From NCBI RefSeq assembly GCF_000767615.3, contig NZ_CP009553.3, positions 4,650,001-4,714,000 of the forward strand: DNA of 64,000 nucleotides, given 5' to 3'. The DNA is from Pandoraea pnomenusa. Lineage in GTDB: Bacteria; Pseudomonadota; Gammaproteobacteria; Burkholderiales; Burkholderiaceae. Both the position numbers and the translations under genes were made by a program. The notes beneath the pieces are model-generated. The model had not been told where the DNA came from. It searched no databases and was given only the letters and a program-made list of their open reading frames with translations. How positions within the stretch are numbered: position 1 is the stretch's first letter; every line of letters starts with the position of its first letter. Shown here one piece after another: positions 8,769-18,677 of this stretch.

Positions 8769-10100
8769 ATGCAGCGAGATCCGTCGCCCGACGACATTTT
8801 GGAAACGTTGGCCGCCCCGGCCACGACGATCGGCCCGGCCGAGGACGAACCCGACCGTCCCGGCCCACTCTCCGAGGCGTCGCTGCTGGGCGCACCGCCC
8901 ACGCCGCCCGGTCCGGCGCCCGCCGATGCCGTGCCGCTGCCCATCAGCATCTACCCGGCGCTCCTGGGGATTCTGCTGGCCTATGGCGTACTCGTGGTCG
9001 GCAACGGCCTGTTCGTCACCGCCGTGCCCTTCCATGCACTGAAGTTCGGCGCATCGACACTGTCCATCGGCGTGATCCAGTCATGCTACTACGGCGGCTT
9101 CCTGCTCGGCGCGTTCTACAACCGTACGCTCATCGAGCGCATCGGCCAGCATCGGGCCTTCGTGGCGTTCACCGCCCTCGCGGCGCTGTTCGTGATGGGA
9201 TTCGCAGTGAGCGAATCAGTGCCGATGCTGTGTCTGCTTCGGCTGGGCACCGGCTTTGCCCTCATGGGCATGTACACCACGGTCGAGAGCTGGCTCAACG
9301 GCTCGGTGCCCAATACCATGCGCGGGCGCGTGTTCGGCTCCTACCTGACGATCAACTACCTCGCCGTGAGCGCCGGTCAGTTTCTGCTCAACGTGGGCGA
9401 GGCGGGCAGCGAGGGCCAGCTCCTGCTCGTTGCGGGTCTGTTCGTCGCGGCCATTCTGCCCATCACGCTCATGCAAGGCTGGCCCACGCGCGTGGCCGAC
9501 GAACGGCTCGTCAAGCAGCCCGCCGTCAGCCTGTTCGACAGCGTTGCGGAGATGGCGCGTGCCACGCCGATCGCCATCCCAGGCTGCATTCTGGCGGGGT
9601 TCCTGTACAGCGCCTTCTACGCGATCATGCCGATCTACCTCACCCGCATCGGCTTTTCCATCGGCAGCCTGTCGACGCTGATGGGCGTCGCCCTGTTCGG
9701 CGCGCTGCTCATGCAATGGCCAGTGGGACGCCTGTCGGATCGCATGGACCGGCGCACCCTGTCGCGCCGGCTGGCGCTCGCGGCCGCGGCGTTCTGCGTG
9801 CCGTTGATCGTCATTCAGGCGCATTGGCTCGTGTTCGTGCTCATGTTTCTCTTCTCCGCCGCCAACTTCACACAGTACGGGTTGATCGTCTCGCACGTGA
9901 ACGACCGGACCGAGCCTGAACGGCGCGTGGCGGTCAGCGCCACGCTGCTCATCCTGTTCTCGGTCGGCGGCATCCTCGGGCCGATGATCGCGTCGGTATT
10001 CGTGACCCTGCTCGGCCCCGGCGGGCTGCACGTCTTCAATGTCGCCTGCGCGCTCGCGCTGGCTCGCGTGGCACGACGCGCACAGATGCTCGCACCCTGA
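8769..10100 (+). CDS. MFS transporter, YcaD-like
   Basis: A 443-residue major facilitator with about twelve membrane segments. An unusual N-terminal cytosolic extension of about 60 residues is rich in Pro, Asp and Ala. Family features include ESWLNG, typical of the YcaD/CynX-like subgroup, and the loop GRLSDRMDRRTLSR in the second half. AGGA lies seven bases before the ATG. The C-terminus is short (ends RRAQMLAP), so the last helix has almost no tail. The gene appears to be single, since the terminator at 8568-8600 cuts it off from the previous unit. The substrate is unknown. Confidence 0.82.
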   Translation: MQRDPSPDDILETLAAPATTIGPAEDEPDRPGPLSEASLLGAPPTPPGPAPADAVPLPISIYPALLGILLAYGVLVVGNGLFVTAVPFHALKFGASTLSIGVIQSCYYGGFLLGAFYNRTLIERIGQHRAFVAFTALAALFVMGFAVSESVPMLCLLRLGTGFALMGMYTTVESWLNGSVPNTMRGRVFGSYLTINYLAVSAGQFLLNVGEAGSEGQLLLVAGLFVAAILPITLMQGWPTRVADERLVKQPAVSLFDSVAEMARATPIAIPGCILAGFLYSAFYAIMPIYLTRIGFSIGSLSTLMGVALFGALLMQWPVGRLSDRMDRRTLSRRLALAAAAFCVPLIVIQAHWLVFVLMFLFSAANFTQYGLIVSHVNDRTEPERRVAVSATLLILFSVGGILGPMIASVFVTLLGPGGLHVFNVACALALARVARRAQMLAP

Positions 10101-10372
10101 TCGGACGCCCGGCGATGATGGGCGCCCACGGGCGCCCACGAGCGATGCGGACGGTGCCACGCAAGCCGCGGTACTACGCCCCACGGGCATGAAGGCGCGG
10201 AGGGCGGCGCCAGGCCCCACCTTGGTGCGCTCGCGCCGCGGTGTGGTGCGATGCGTCACAACACCGGCGAAAAATCGCGGACAATAGCGCGGGCGTCGCC
10301 GGACGCCTTTGAGCACGGTTCTTGCTCACCTATTCTGTACATAACACTGACGCCCCCGCGCCCGCTTCCACC

Positions 10373-11623
10373 ATGCACATGACAGATCTCGACGCCCCTG
10401 GCCTGCTGCCCCCCCGCATGACGGCGGCCGACGACGGCCGGCGCATCGTCATCTACGGCGACTTCACGATTTGCAGCGTCTTTCAGCCCGTATTCTCGGT
10501 GTCGCACCGGCGCGCCATCGGCTATCACGCCTCGCTGCGCGCGCACGACGCCGAGGGCCGACACGTGCCGTCTCACGAAGTGTTCACGCTGGCGGCGCGT
10601 CACGGCGACATGCTGGAGCTGGGCCGGCTCGCCGAATCGCTGCATCTGGGCAACTTCCACGAATTCGACAGCCGCGACGCGTGGCTCTTCCTGAACCTGC
10701 ATCCGGCCGCGCTGATGGATACCGTCTACGGCGACGCGCTCATCGCCACGCTCAAGGCCACGGGTCTGTCGCCGCAGCGCGTGGTGCTCGAAGTGCCGGA
10801 GCAGGCCGGTGGCGACACACCGCGCTTCGGCGCCATCGTGGGCAGTCTGCGCAAGGCGGGATTCCTGATCGCGCTGGGCGGTTTCGGGGCGAAGCATTCC
10901 AACATCGACCGGGTGTGGGATCTGCGTCCGGATATCGTGGTGCTCGACCGGGGCATTCTCGCCCAGGCCGCGGAGCAGACACATCTGGCGCGGGTACTGC
11001 CCGGGCTCGTGTCGCTGCTGCACGAATCGGGGCAACTCGTGATGATGGGCGGCCTCACGTCCGATCGCGAAGCGCTGATCGCGCTGGAGTGCAACGTCGA
11101 CTTCGTGCAGGGGCAATATTTCGCGGCGCCTGACGTCGACCCGGTGCCGCCCAAGGTCGCCGCCGAGCGCATGGACGCCCTCTCGTCGTCGCTGCGCACG
11201 CAGCTGGTCGAGCGCGAGCGCGCCGAGCATGCGCGCCTGGCGCCGTACGTGGCCGGCATCGAGGCCGCCGCCGCCCGTATGGCACAGGGCCAGGATCTGC
11301 GCACCGCCACGCACGAGCTGCTGGCACTGCCCGACGCGGCACGGTGCTTCCTGCTCGACGCCGCCGGACGGCAGATCGGCGACAACGTGCTGCCACACAG
11401 CCATTCGTCGCAGCGTGCCAAGCGCTTTCGCCCGCTGCTGCATTCGGAAGGCGCGAACTGGGCGCGACGGCCGTACTTCATCGAGGCCATGCGCGCGCCC
11501 GGCGAAGTGCATTTCACCCCGCCCTATCTCTCCATCAACGAAGCGCACCTGTGCGTGACGGCGTCGATTGCGTCGCCTGCGAAGCAAGGGCTGCACGTGC
11601 TCTGCGTCGACATCAACTGGTAG
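10373..11623 (+). CDS. Degenerate EAL-domain protein with YkuI-like C-terminal domain
   Basis: About 416 residues. Residues about 30-265 form an EAL fold, but most catalytic positions of c-di-GMP phosphodiesterases are lost. The EAL signature reads GYHASLR (Glu to His, residue 52). The DDFG loop reads GGFG (169-172). The lysine of the usual DxxKID reads Val (190). The Asn in LNLHP and the Glu in LEVPE remain. The C-terminal part (about 290-416) looks like the PAS/Cache-like sensory domain attached to EAL in YkuI. It probably binds c-di-GMP or a partner without hydrolysing it. The start may instead be TTG at 10322, which adds 17 residues. Neither has a strong ribosome site. Confidence 0.75.
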   Translation: MHMTDLDAPGLLPPRMTAADDGRRIVIYGDFTICSVFQPVFSVSHRRAIGYHASLRAHDAEGRHVPSHEVFTLAARHGDMLELGRLAESLHLGNFHEFDSRDAWLFLNLHPAALMDTVYGDALIATLKATGLSPQRVVLEVPEQAGGDTPRFGAIVGSLRKAGFLIALGGFGAKHSNIDRVWDLRPDIVVLDRGILAQAAEQTHLARVLPGLVSLLHESGQLVMMGGLTSDREALIALECNVDFVQGQYFAAPDVDPVPPKVAAERMDALSSSLRTQLVERERAEHARLAPYVAGIEAAAARMAQGQDLRTATHELLALPDAARCFLLDAAGRQIGDNVLPHSHSSQRAKRFRPLLHSEGANWARRPYFIEAMRAPGEVHFTPPYLSINEAHLCVTASIASPAKQGLHVLCVDINW

Positions 11624-11632
11624 CGCGCGAAA

Positions 11633-11656
11633 TGCTGCCGCCTGAGAGCGGCAGCA
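11633..11656. terminator. Hairpin between convergent genes
   Basis: A 9-bp perfect stem (TGCTGCCGC and its complement) with a 6-base loop in the 52-base gap between the EAL gene and the convergent Old Yellow Enzyme gene. It lacks a T run in either direction, so termination is plausible but not certain. Confidence 0.4.
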
Positions 11657-11675
11657 CGACGCGCGTTGCCGCCGC

Positions 11676-12782
11676 TCAGGCGGCGCGCTGCACCTGGTAA
11701 CGTTCGAGCCAGTGCGCGTATGGCGCCGGCAGCACCCACGACGGACGCGCCACATCGAGTTCGCGCGCGGCGTGATACGGCCAGTGCGGATTGGCGAGCA
11801 GCGCACGTCCGACCATTACGAGGTCCATCTGGCCGTCCGCCACCACGCGCTCGGCCGCGTGCGGATCGTCGATCCCCCACGACGACGCCACGGCAATGCC
11901 GGCCTCGCGCTTCACACGCTCGGCGATCGGCGCGAGAAACGCGGAGCCCCAGGGAATCTTGGCGTCAGGCGTCGAAAAGCCCACGCTCACGTTGAGCAGA
12001 TCGAGGCCTCCCTCGCGCATCTGACGCGTCAGCGCAATCGACTCGGCGAGAGTCTGCTCGTCACGGCCGTCGTACTCGATTACACCGAAACGCGCGGTCA
12101 GCGGCAGATGCTCGGGCCACACTTCGCGTACCGCCGCGAGCGTCTCGAGCAGGAAGCGGCCACGACCTGCGGCGTCCCCGCCGTAGGCGTCCTCGCGGTG
12201 ATTCGCATGCACCGAGAAGAAGCTCTGCGCCAGATAGCCGTGGGCGAAGTGCAACTCCAGCCACTCGAAACCGGCGGCCAGCGCACGACGCGCCGCCGCC
12301 ACGAAGTCGGCCTTCACGCGAGCGATGTCGTCGAGCGTCATGGCCCTGGGCATCTTGCCCAGGTGTTTGCCGAACGCCACGGCCGACGGCGAAATCGTCG
12401 GCCAACCGCGCGGATCGTCCTCGGCGATATGGTCGTCGCCCTCCCACGGACGGTTGGCGCTCGCCTTGCGTCCCGCATGGGCGATCTGAATGCCGGGCAC
12501 GGCGCCATGCGCCTTGATGGCCGATGCGATGCGCGCCATGCCGGCCGCCTGCACGTCGTTCCACAGACCGGTGCATCCCGGCGAAATGCGCCCCTCCGGC
12601 GAGACGGCGGTCGCCTCGACGATGACCAGCCCGGCGCCACCGCGCGCGAGCCCGCTGTAGTGGGCGAGATGCCAGTCGTTGGTCACGCCGTCGACGGCGC
12701 TGTACTGGCACATGGGGGGAATCGCCACGCGGTTGCGCAGCTTGACGCGTTTCAGTTCAAAGGGGGAAAACAAGGCGGACAT
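11676..12782 (-). CDS. NADH:flavin oxidoreductase, Old Yellow Enzyme family (YqjM-type)
   Basis: A 368-residue TIM-barrel flavoprotein that uses NAD(P)H to reduce activated C=C bonds. YqjM-class marks are the conserved Cys in IPPMCQYSA (about 21-29), LHFAHGYLAQSFFS with the substrate-binding His residues, and NHREDAYGG. The C-terminal phosphate-binding part reads MVGRALLANPHWPY. The start is ATG at 12782. It is divergent from a LysR gene with 157 bases between them, and a palindrome lies in that gap, so the LysR protein is the likely regulator. The natural substrate is unknown; electrophile detoxification is typical for the family. Confidence 0.88.
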   Translation of the reverse strand: MSALFSPFELKRVKLRNRVAIPPMCQYSAVDGVTNDWHLAHYSGLARGGAGLVIVEATAVSPEGRISPGCTGLWNDVQAAGMARIASAIKAHGAVPGIQIAHAGRKASANRPWEGDDHIAEDDPRGWPTISPSAVAFGKHLGKMPRAMTLDDIARVKADFVAAARRALAAGFEWLELHFAHGYLAQSFFSVHANHREDAYGGDAAGRGRFLLETLAAVREVWPEHLPLTARFGVIEYDGRDEQTLAESIALTRQMREGGLDLLNVSVGFSTPDAKIPWGSAFLAPIAERVKREAGIAVASSWGIDDPHAAERVVADGQMDLVMVGRALLANPHWPYHAARELDVARPSWVLPAPYAHWLERYQVQRAA

Positions 12783-12915
12783 GAAGAAATCTCGGTGGTG
12801 TCAGTGAATGCGGCGCTCGCCGCGGCAAGCCCTCGGCTCCGGCGGCGCCTCGACCGGACAGGGTCGACGCAAGCCATGGTAGCCGCATATCGCTATAATA
12901 AAAACCACCTGCACA

Positions 12916-12930
12916 TTATCAATTTGATAA
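12916..12930. promoter_or_regulatory. Perfect palindrome, candidate LysR operator
   Basis: TTATCAATTTGATAA is a perfect 7+1+7 palindrome ending 9 bases before the LysR start. It sits within the OYE/LysR divergent spacer. A TATAAT at 12894-12899 lies just upstream. A site this close to the LysR gene fits negative autoregulation. Confidence 0.5.
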
Positions 12931-12939
12931 CACTTCGTT

Positions 12940-13863
12940 ATGGTCAATCCTCAGTGGCTCAAATCGTTCGCCACGCTCGCGGAGCTCGGCAACTTCACCC
13001 GTACGGCCGATCGCCTGGGCCTCACGCAGGCTGCCGTGAGTCAGCACGTCAAGCATCTGGAGGAGGAGTTCGGTCCGTTGCTGGTGCGTCGGCCGCGCGC
13101 CATCGAGCTCACTCCCGGGGGGCAGGCGCTGCTCACGTACTGCCGAGAAGTGGAGTGTGCGGCACGGCATCTGCGCTCGCGACTGGACGATGCCGACGAC
13201 GAGTGCGGCGAGGTGACGCTCATCACGCCCGGCAGCATCGGCCTGTACCTGTGCCCCATTCTGCTCGACATGCAGCAGGCCAATCCGGCCATGGTCGTGA
13301 AGCATCGCTTCGCGCCCGATCGCGAGGTGCTCGAAGGCGTGTTGCAGAATCACTTCGAGCTTGGCCTCGTGACATTGCGCCCTGAAGACGCGCGGCTGAG
13401 CGCCAGCCCGTTCACGCAGGAGCCGCTCGAACTTGTGGTGCCGGCAGGCGAAGACGTGCACAGGTGGGAGGACCTGAAGCGCATCGGGTTCATCGACCAT
13501 CCCGACGGCGAAGCAATGTCGACGCGGCTGCTGAGCCGCCGGTTTCCCGGCAATCCGGGCGTGCGCAGTCTCCCGGGCAAGGGGTGTACGAATCAGATCA
13601 GTCTGGTGCTCGAATACGTCGCACGCGGGCTCGGATTCACCATCATTCCGCAATACGCGCGACAGGCCTTTGCGTCGCAGGATGCGATTCGCGTGGTCGA
13701 CTGCGGCCCGCCGGTGGTCGATACGCTGTGGTTGATTCACCGCGCGGAATGGCCGCTCTCGGCTCGGGCGCAGCGTGCCGTTGCGCTGCTGCGCGAGCGT
13801 GTGGACGCGCCGCGCCCGCGAGCGTTCGGCGGCGAGCGCGTGCTGCAACGCGCCCGCGCCTGA
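12940..13863 (+). CDS. LysR-family transcriptional regulator
   Basis: A 307-residue LysR protein. The N-terminal helix-turn-helix covers FTRTADRLGLTQAAVSQHVK (about 18-37) and is followed by the linker helix. The substrate-binding domain includes EVTLITPGSIGLYLCPILL. A short Arg- and Ala-rich tail closes it. The start is ATG at 12940, right after the palindromic site. It is divergent from the Old Yellow Enzyme gene, the most likely target. The inducer is unknown. Downstream the next gene is convergent, so it is a single-gene unit. Confidence 0.88.
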   Translation: MVNPQWLKSFATLAELGNFTRTADRLGLTQAAVSQHVKHLEEEFGPLLVRRPRAIELTPGGQALLTYCREVECAARHLRSRLDDADDECGEVTLITPGSIGLYLCPILLDMQQANPAMVVKHRFAPDREVLEGVLQNHFELGLVTLRPEDARLSASPFTQEPLELVVPAGEDVHRWEDLKRIGFIDHPDGEAMSTRLLSRRFPGNPGVRSLPGKGCTNQISLVLEYVARGLGFTIIPQYARQAFASQDAIRVVDCGPPVVDTLWLIHRAEWPLSARAQRAVALLRERVDAPRPRAFGGERVLQRARA

Positions 13864-13905
13864 GGCGCGCCTCCCCCTGCGTCGCCTCGCTCGCCTCGAT
13901 CGCGC

Positions 13906-15015
13906 TCAGTTGCCGGCAACCACGGCGGCGATCGCCTGACCCACTTCGGTCGTGTTCGCGCGCCCGCCCATGTCGCCGGTGCGCGGACCGTCCTTGATCA
14001 CCTGCGTGATCGCCGCGAGGATCGCGTCATGCGCTTCGCGGACACGCCCCTCCCCCTTGCCGAGGAAGTCGAGCATCATCGCGGCGGTCCAGATCATGCC
14101 GATCGGATTGGCGATGTTCTTGCCCGCGATGTCCGGTGCCGAGCCGTGCACCGGCTCGAACAATGAAGGAAACCGTCCTTCCGGATTGAGGTTGCCCGAC
14201 GGCGCGATACCAATGGTGCCCGTGCACGCGGGGCCGAGGTCCGACAGGATGTCGCCGAACAGATTCGACGCGACCACCACGTCGAAACGATCCGGATTGA
14301 GCACGAATCGCGCGCACAGAATGTCGATGTGCTGCTTGTCCCAGGTGATGTCCGGGTACTTCGCCGCCGTCTCGGCGGCGCGCTTGTCCCACCACGGCAT
14401 CGAGATCGAAATGCCGTTGCTCTTCGTGGCCACCGTCACGTGCTTGCGCGCGCGCTGCTGCGCCAGGTCGAAGGCGAATTTCAGCACGCGCTCGGTCCCG
14501 TGACGCGTGAAAATCGACTCCTGCACGACGAACTCGCGCTCCGTGCCCTCGAACATCACCCCGCCGACCGACGAGTATTCGCCTTCCGTGTTCTCGCGCA
14601 CGATCAGGAAATCGATGTCGCCCGCCGCGCGGCCCGCCAGCGGCGACGGCACGCCGTCGAACAGGCGCGCCGGACGCAGATTGATGTACTGGTCGAACTC
14701 ACGACGGAATTTCAGCAACGAGCCCCACAGCGAAATATGATCGGGCACCGTCTCGGGCCAACCCACGGCACCGAACAGAATCGCGTCCACGCCGTCGAGC
14801 TGCTGCTTCCAGTCATCCGGCATCATCTGGCCGTGCTTGGCGTAGTAGTCGCAGCTCGCCCATTCGATGTGACGGTACTCGAGGGGAATGCCGAAGCGCT
14901 TGCCGGCCGCGTCGAGCACCCGCAGGCCTTCGGGCATCACCTCCTTGCCAATGCCGTCGCCGGGAATCACGGCGATCTTGAACGGACGCTGAGGGCGCTG
15001 GGACGTGTCGGTCAT
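13906..15015 (-). CDS. dmlA: D-malate/tartrate dehydrogenase (decarboxylating), isopropylmalate dehydrogenase family
   Basis: A 369-residue NAD-dependent beta-decarboxylating dehydrogenase. Motifs include the N-terminal IAVIPGDGIGKEVMPE, substrate-binding RENTEGEYSSVGG, and VVASNLFGDILSDLGP with the metal-binding Asp residues. EPVHGSAPDIAGKNIANPIG is the nucleotide site. The length and the RENTEGEYSSVGG text match the tartrate/D-malate branch (TtuC, DmlA) rather than LeuB. ATG at 15015 follows AGGAGAG. A LysR gene is divergent from it, the same layout as dmlA-dmlR in Escherichia coli, where DmlR activates dmlA during growth on D-malate. Tartrate or 3-isopropylmalate-like acids are alternative substrates. 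Confidence 0.85.
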   Translation of the reverse strand: MTDTSQRPQRPFKIAVIPGDGIGKEVMPEGLRVLDAAGKRFGIPLEYRHIEWASCDYYAKHGQMMPDDWKQQLDGVDAILFGAVGWPETVPDHISLWGSLLKFRREFDQYINLRPARLFDGVPSPLAGRAAGDIDFLIVRENTEGEYSSVGGVMFEGTEREFVVQESIFTRHGTERVLKFAFDLAQQRARKHVTVATKSNGISISMPWWDKRAAETAAKYPDITWDKQHIDILCARFVLNPDRFDVVVASNLFGDILSDLGPACTGTIGIAPSGNLNPEGRFPSLFEPVHGSAPDIAGKNIANPIGMIWTAAMMLDFLGKGEGRVREAHDAILAAITQVIKDGPRTGDMGGRANTTEVGQAIAAVVAGN

Positions 15016-15119
15016 GGTGAGTCTCTCCTGGTTTGGGGGCATTGCCAATCGTGCCCCTAGGTTATTCCATTCCATCACGGATAAAATCCCCTATTTGGTT
15101 AATCGACTATCCACGAATC

Positions 15120-16031
15120 GTGAACAAACCCCTGCCCGTCAATCCGAATCTCGACGACCTGCGCGTGTTTTGCCAGGTGGCGCGCCGCGCCAGCTTTTCG
15201 GCGGCGGCCGAGGCACTGGGGGTCTCGCCCGCGTATGTGAGCAAGCGCGTCGGCATGCTCGAGGCCGATCTCGGCACGCGGCTGCTGCATCGCTCGACCC
15301 GCCGCGTGGCCATCACCGACGCGGGGGAGCGCGTCTACGCCTGGGCGGAGAAAATCCTCGACGACGTGAACCATCTGATCGAAGACGTCTCCAGTACGCG
15401 GCAGTTGCCGCGCGGCACGTTGCGCGTGTCGAGCAGCTTCGGATTCGGGCGGCACGTGGTGGCGCCGGCCATGTCGCGCCTGCGCGCGCTGCATCCGCAG
15501 CTCAACGTGCGGCTCGATCTGTTCGACCGGATCGTCGACGTGGTGGCCGAGGGCTACGACCTCGACGTGCGCATCGGCGACGACATCGCGCCGCATCTGA
15601 TTGCACGCAAGCTTGCCGACAACCATCGCGTACTCTGCGCGTCGGCGGCGTATCTCGACGCGCACGGCACGCCGCGTCAGTTGAGCGATCTCGCGGGGCA
15701 TGCGTGCATCGTCATCAAGGAACGCGATCACCCGTTCGGCATGTGGCGCCTGCAACAGCGCGGCGAGGCCGTCTCGCTCAAGGTGACGGGGCCGCTGTCG
15801 ACCAATCACGGGGAAGTGGCCGTGCAGTGGGCGCTCGACGGGCAGGGCATCGTGTTGCGCTCGATGTGGGATGTGGGCGCGCTGATCGCGCGCGGAGACC
15901 TGATACAGGTGTTGCCCGACGTCACCCAGCCGGCCAACGTCTGGGCGGTGTACCCGTCTCGCGTGGCGGCATCGGCGAAGGTGCGCGCCTGCGTGGAATT
16001 CCTCGCGGGGGAATTCCGAACGCAGGCGTGA
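15120..16031 (+). CDS. dmlR: LysR-family regulator, DmlR-like
   Basis: A 303-residue LysR protein with the helix-turn-helix FSAAAEALGVSPAYVSKRVG (about 22-41), a linker with LGTRLLHRSTRRVAIT, and an effector domain. GTG at 15120 is chosen because it puts the DNA-binding domain at the family's usual distance. The longer open frame from 15033 lies in the promoter. The 104-base spacer to dmlA holds the small inverted repeat GGATAAAATCC (15079-15089) and AT-rich sequence. By analogy it activates the divergent dehydrogenase gene in response to its substrate. The identification as DmlR rests on context as much as on sequence. Confidence 0.8.
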   Translation: MNKPLPVNPNLDDLRVFCQVARRASFSAAAEALGVSPAYVSKRVGMLEADLGTRLLHRSTRRVAITDAGERVYAWAEKILDDVNHLIEDVSSTRQLPRGTLRVSSSFGFGRHVVAPAMSRLRALHPQLNVRLDLFDRIVDVVAEGYDLDVRIGDDIAPHLIARKLADNHRVLCASAAYLDAHGTPRQLSDLAGHACIVIKERDHPFGMWRLQQRGEAVSLKVTGPLSTNHGEVAVQWALDGQGIVLRSMWDVGALIARGDLIQVLPDVTQPANVWAVYPSRVAASAKVRACVEFLAGEFRTQA

Positions 16032-16110
16032 CGCGGCCGATGGCACAGGGGCGCGCCATGCTCGATTTCGCCGCGAGCGCCGTGGGGATCGCGGCGAAAA
16101 CGCTTGCCGC

Positions 16111-18444
16111 TTACTTCAGCGTGAACGTCGCCTGGCCGACGTTCTGCGAGTCGAGTCCGATCTGCACGTTGAAATCGCCGGGTTCGGCCACGTATTGCAG
16201 CTTGGCGTTGTAGAACTTCAGCAGGCCCTCGTCGATGGTGAAGTGCACGGTGCGCGACTCGCCCGGTTTGAGCGCAATCTTCCGGAAACCCTTGAGTTCC
16301 TTGACCGGCCGAACGATCGAGGCCGCCACGTCCTGCAAATACAACTGCACCACGGTTTCCCCCTCGCGCTTGCCGGTGTTGCGCACGATCACGCTCGCAT
16401 CGAGCTTGCCGCCGCGTGCGAGCGTGCCGGCCGACAGGTTGACCTTCGAGACGTCGAATGTGGTGTAGCTCAGGCCGTAACCGAACGCATACAACGGGCC
16501 GGAGTCCTCTTCGAAATATTGCGAGGTGTAGTTCGGCGGTTTGCCCGGCGTGAACGGACGGCCGATGCGCAACTGGTTGTAGTACGTGGGAATCTGGCCG
16601 ATGGAGCGCGGAAACGAGATCGGCAACTTGCCCGACGGGTTGTAGTCGCCAAACAGCACGTCCGCGATCGCATGGCCGCCTTCCGTGCCGGTGTACCAGG
16701 TCTCGAGCATGGCGTCGGCGTTGGCCTTGGGCCAGTTCAGATCGAGCGGGCGACCGTTCATGAGCACCACGACCAGCGGCTTGCCGGTGGCCTTGAGCGC
16801 CTGCAGCAGCGCCAGTTGGCTGCCCGGCAGCGACAGGCTCGTGCGGCTCGACGCCTCGTGCGACATGCCGCGCGACTCGCCCACGGCAACCACGAGCGTG
16901 TCGGCGCCCCTGGCGACCTGCACCGCCTCGTCGATCATCTGCTGCGGGGTGCGCTTGTCCTGCACGACCTCCGGATTGTCCCAGTCGAGGAAGTTGAGGT
17001 ACTCGACCACGCGCGGGTCGTCGGTAATGTTCGCGCCGCGCGCGTACGTGACCTGAGCATTCGCGCCGAGCGCGTCGCGCACGCCTTGCAGCAGGGTGAC
17101 CGCCTGCCCCGCCACGCCCGCGGCCGACCAGCTGCCCATGATGTCGATCTTCGCGTCCGCCAGCGGACCGATCACGGCGACCTTGCCCGTCTTCGCGAGC
17201 GGCAGCGTGTCGTGCCGGTTTTCGAGCAGCACGATGGACTTGCGCGCGGCGTCGCGCGCGGCATCGCGATGCAGACGACTCTCGGCATTCACATCCTTCG
17301 GGTCTTGCGCGGCGGCGCCGATGCGGCGATACGGGTCGGCGAACAGCCCCATGTCGTACTTCGCACCGAGCACCTCCCGCACGGCGCCGTCGATGTCGCG
17401 CATCGGCACCTCGCCCGACTTCACGAGATCCGGCAACTGCTTGAGGTACTGCACGTCGGCCATGCTCATGTCCACGCCCGCCTCGATGGCCAGCTTCGCC
17501 GCCTCGCGACCGTCCCTGGCCACGCCATGACGCATCAGTTCCTCGATCGCGCCGTGGTCGCTCACCGTCACGCCCTTGAATCCCCATTCGCCGCGCAGCA
17601 GATCGCGCAGCAACCATTTGTTGGACGTGGCCGGCGTGCCGTTGATCGAATTGAGCGCGATCATCACGCCCCCCGCACCGGCGTCGATCCCGGCGCGATA
17701 CGGTGGCAGGTAGTCCTGGTACATGCGCATCGGACTCATGTCGACCACGTTGTAATCGCGCCCGCCCTCCACGGCGCCGTATAGCGCAAAGTGCTTCACG
17801 AACGCCATCAGGCTGTCGGGGTTGGCCGGCGACGAGCCCTGAAATCCCTGCACGCTGGCGCGAGCGCTCTGCGAAACCAGATAGGGGTCCTCACCAAACC
17901 CCTCCGACGTACGCCCCCAGCGCGGATCGCGCGAGATGTCCACCATCGGTGCGAACGTGGCGTCCAGGCCGTCGGCGCTGGCTTCCTCGGCGGCCACTCG
18001 GGCGGCCTGTTTCACGACCGACATGTCCCAGCTCGACGCCAGGCCCAGGCTGATCGGGAACACGGTGCGGTGACCGTGCACGATGTCGTAGGCGAAGAAG
18101 ATCGGAATCTTCAGGCGGCTGCGCTTGACGGCAGCGTCCTGCAGCGGACGGTTGTCGGCCCGCGTGACCGAGTTGAAGGTTCCCCCCACACGGCCCGCGG
18201 CGATCTCCTCCATGAGCTTCGGCGCCGGCATGTCGGCCCCGATGCTGATCAATCGCAGTTGCCCGATCTTCTCGTCGAGCGTCATGCGCCGGATGAGGTT
18301 GTCGATGAAGGCCTGCTTGGCGGATGCGGAGGGCATGGCCACGGCCGGTTTGCCGTTGCCCGCGCCATCGGTGGCGGCGAAGGCCGAAGCGGCGCTCAGA
18401 CAGGCGAGGCTGGCGGCGACGGCCAGTGCAGAGAACATTCTCAT
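16111..18444 (-). CDS. bglX: Periplasmic beta-glucosidase, glycoside hydrolase family 3
   Basis: A 777-residue exported GH3 enzyme. Residues 1-28 form a signal peptide (cleavage near AFA-AT). The GH3 N-terminal barrel follows, with [16 protein letters not shown] and the nucleophile Asp296 in [10 protein letters not shown]. Then come the GH3 C-terminal domain ([16 protein letters not shown]) and a fibronectin type III-like domain in the last 100 residues. It releases glucose from the non-reducing ends of beta-glucosides in the periplasm. ATG at 18444 is preferred over TTG at 18459. It is divergent from an OpgG/OpgD-like gene, which suggests work on periplasmic beta-1,2-glucans, though plant-derived cellobiosides are just as possible. 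Confidence 0.9.
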   Translation of the reverse strand: MRMFSALAVAASLACLSAASAFAATDGAGNGKPAVAMPSASAKQAFIDNLIRRMTLDEKIGQLRLISIGADMPAPKLMEEIAAGRVGGTFNSVTRADNRPLQDAAVKRSRLKIPIFFAYDIVHGHRTVFPISLGLASSWDMSVVKQAARVAAEEASADGLDATFAPMVDISRDPRWGRTSEGFGEDPYLVSQSARASVQGFQGSSPANPDSLMAFVKHFALYGAVEGGRDYNVVDMSPMRMYQDYLPPYRAGIDAGAGGVMIALNSINGTPATSNKWLLRDLLRGEWGFKGVTVSDHGAIEELMRHGVARDGREAAKLAIEAGVDMSMADVQYLKQLPDLVKSGEVPMRDIDGAVREVLGAKYDMGLFADPYRRIGAAAQDPKDVNAESRLHRDAARDAARKSIVLLENRHDTLPLAKTGKVAVIGPLADAKIDIMGSWSAAGVAGQAVTLLQGVRDALGANAQVTYARGANITDDPRVVEYLNFLDWDNPEVVQDKRTPQQMIDEAVQVARGADTLVVAVGESRGMSHEASSRTSLSLPGSQLALLQALKATGKPLVVVLMNGRPLDLNWPKANADAMLETWYTGTEGGHAIADVLFGDYNPSGKLPISFPRSIGQIPTYYNQLRIGRPFTPGKPPNYTSQYFEEDSGPLYAFGYGLSYTTFDVSKVNLSAGTLARGGKLDASVIVRNTGKREGETVVQLYLQDVAASIVRPVKELKGFRKIALKPGESRTVHFTIDEGLLKFYNAKLQYVAEPGDFNVQIGLDSQNVGQATFTLK

Positions 18445-18677
18445 GGGATAGCGATCCAATGTGGCGCGACGACGGGCATGGAAAATACGGCTTGTTTCGA
18501 CCGGCCTGCCCCGCCGTCATGTCGATTGGTGCCGAGCACGCGGGCATTCGCCAGGTGAACGACGCGAAATGCGATACTTTGCCACAATGCGTCGGGGGCG
18601 CTTGCGGAATTCGCGCGCCAAAAGTGCAACAAACCGTATCTCACACCTGCTGCGTCCCCTCATTTTTGGAGAGATTT

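Noticed and set aside
10039..10287. Possible frameshift at the 3' end of the YcaD-like transporter gene
   Set aside because: The C-terminus is short, but the alternative frame shows no membrane segment or family text, so the annotated stop is accepted.
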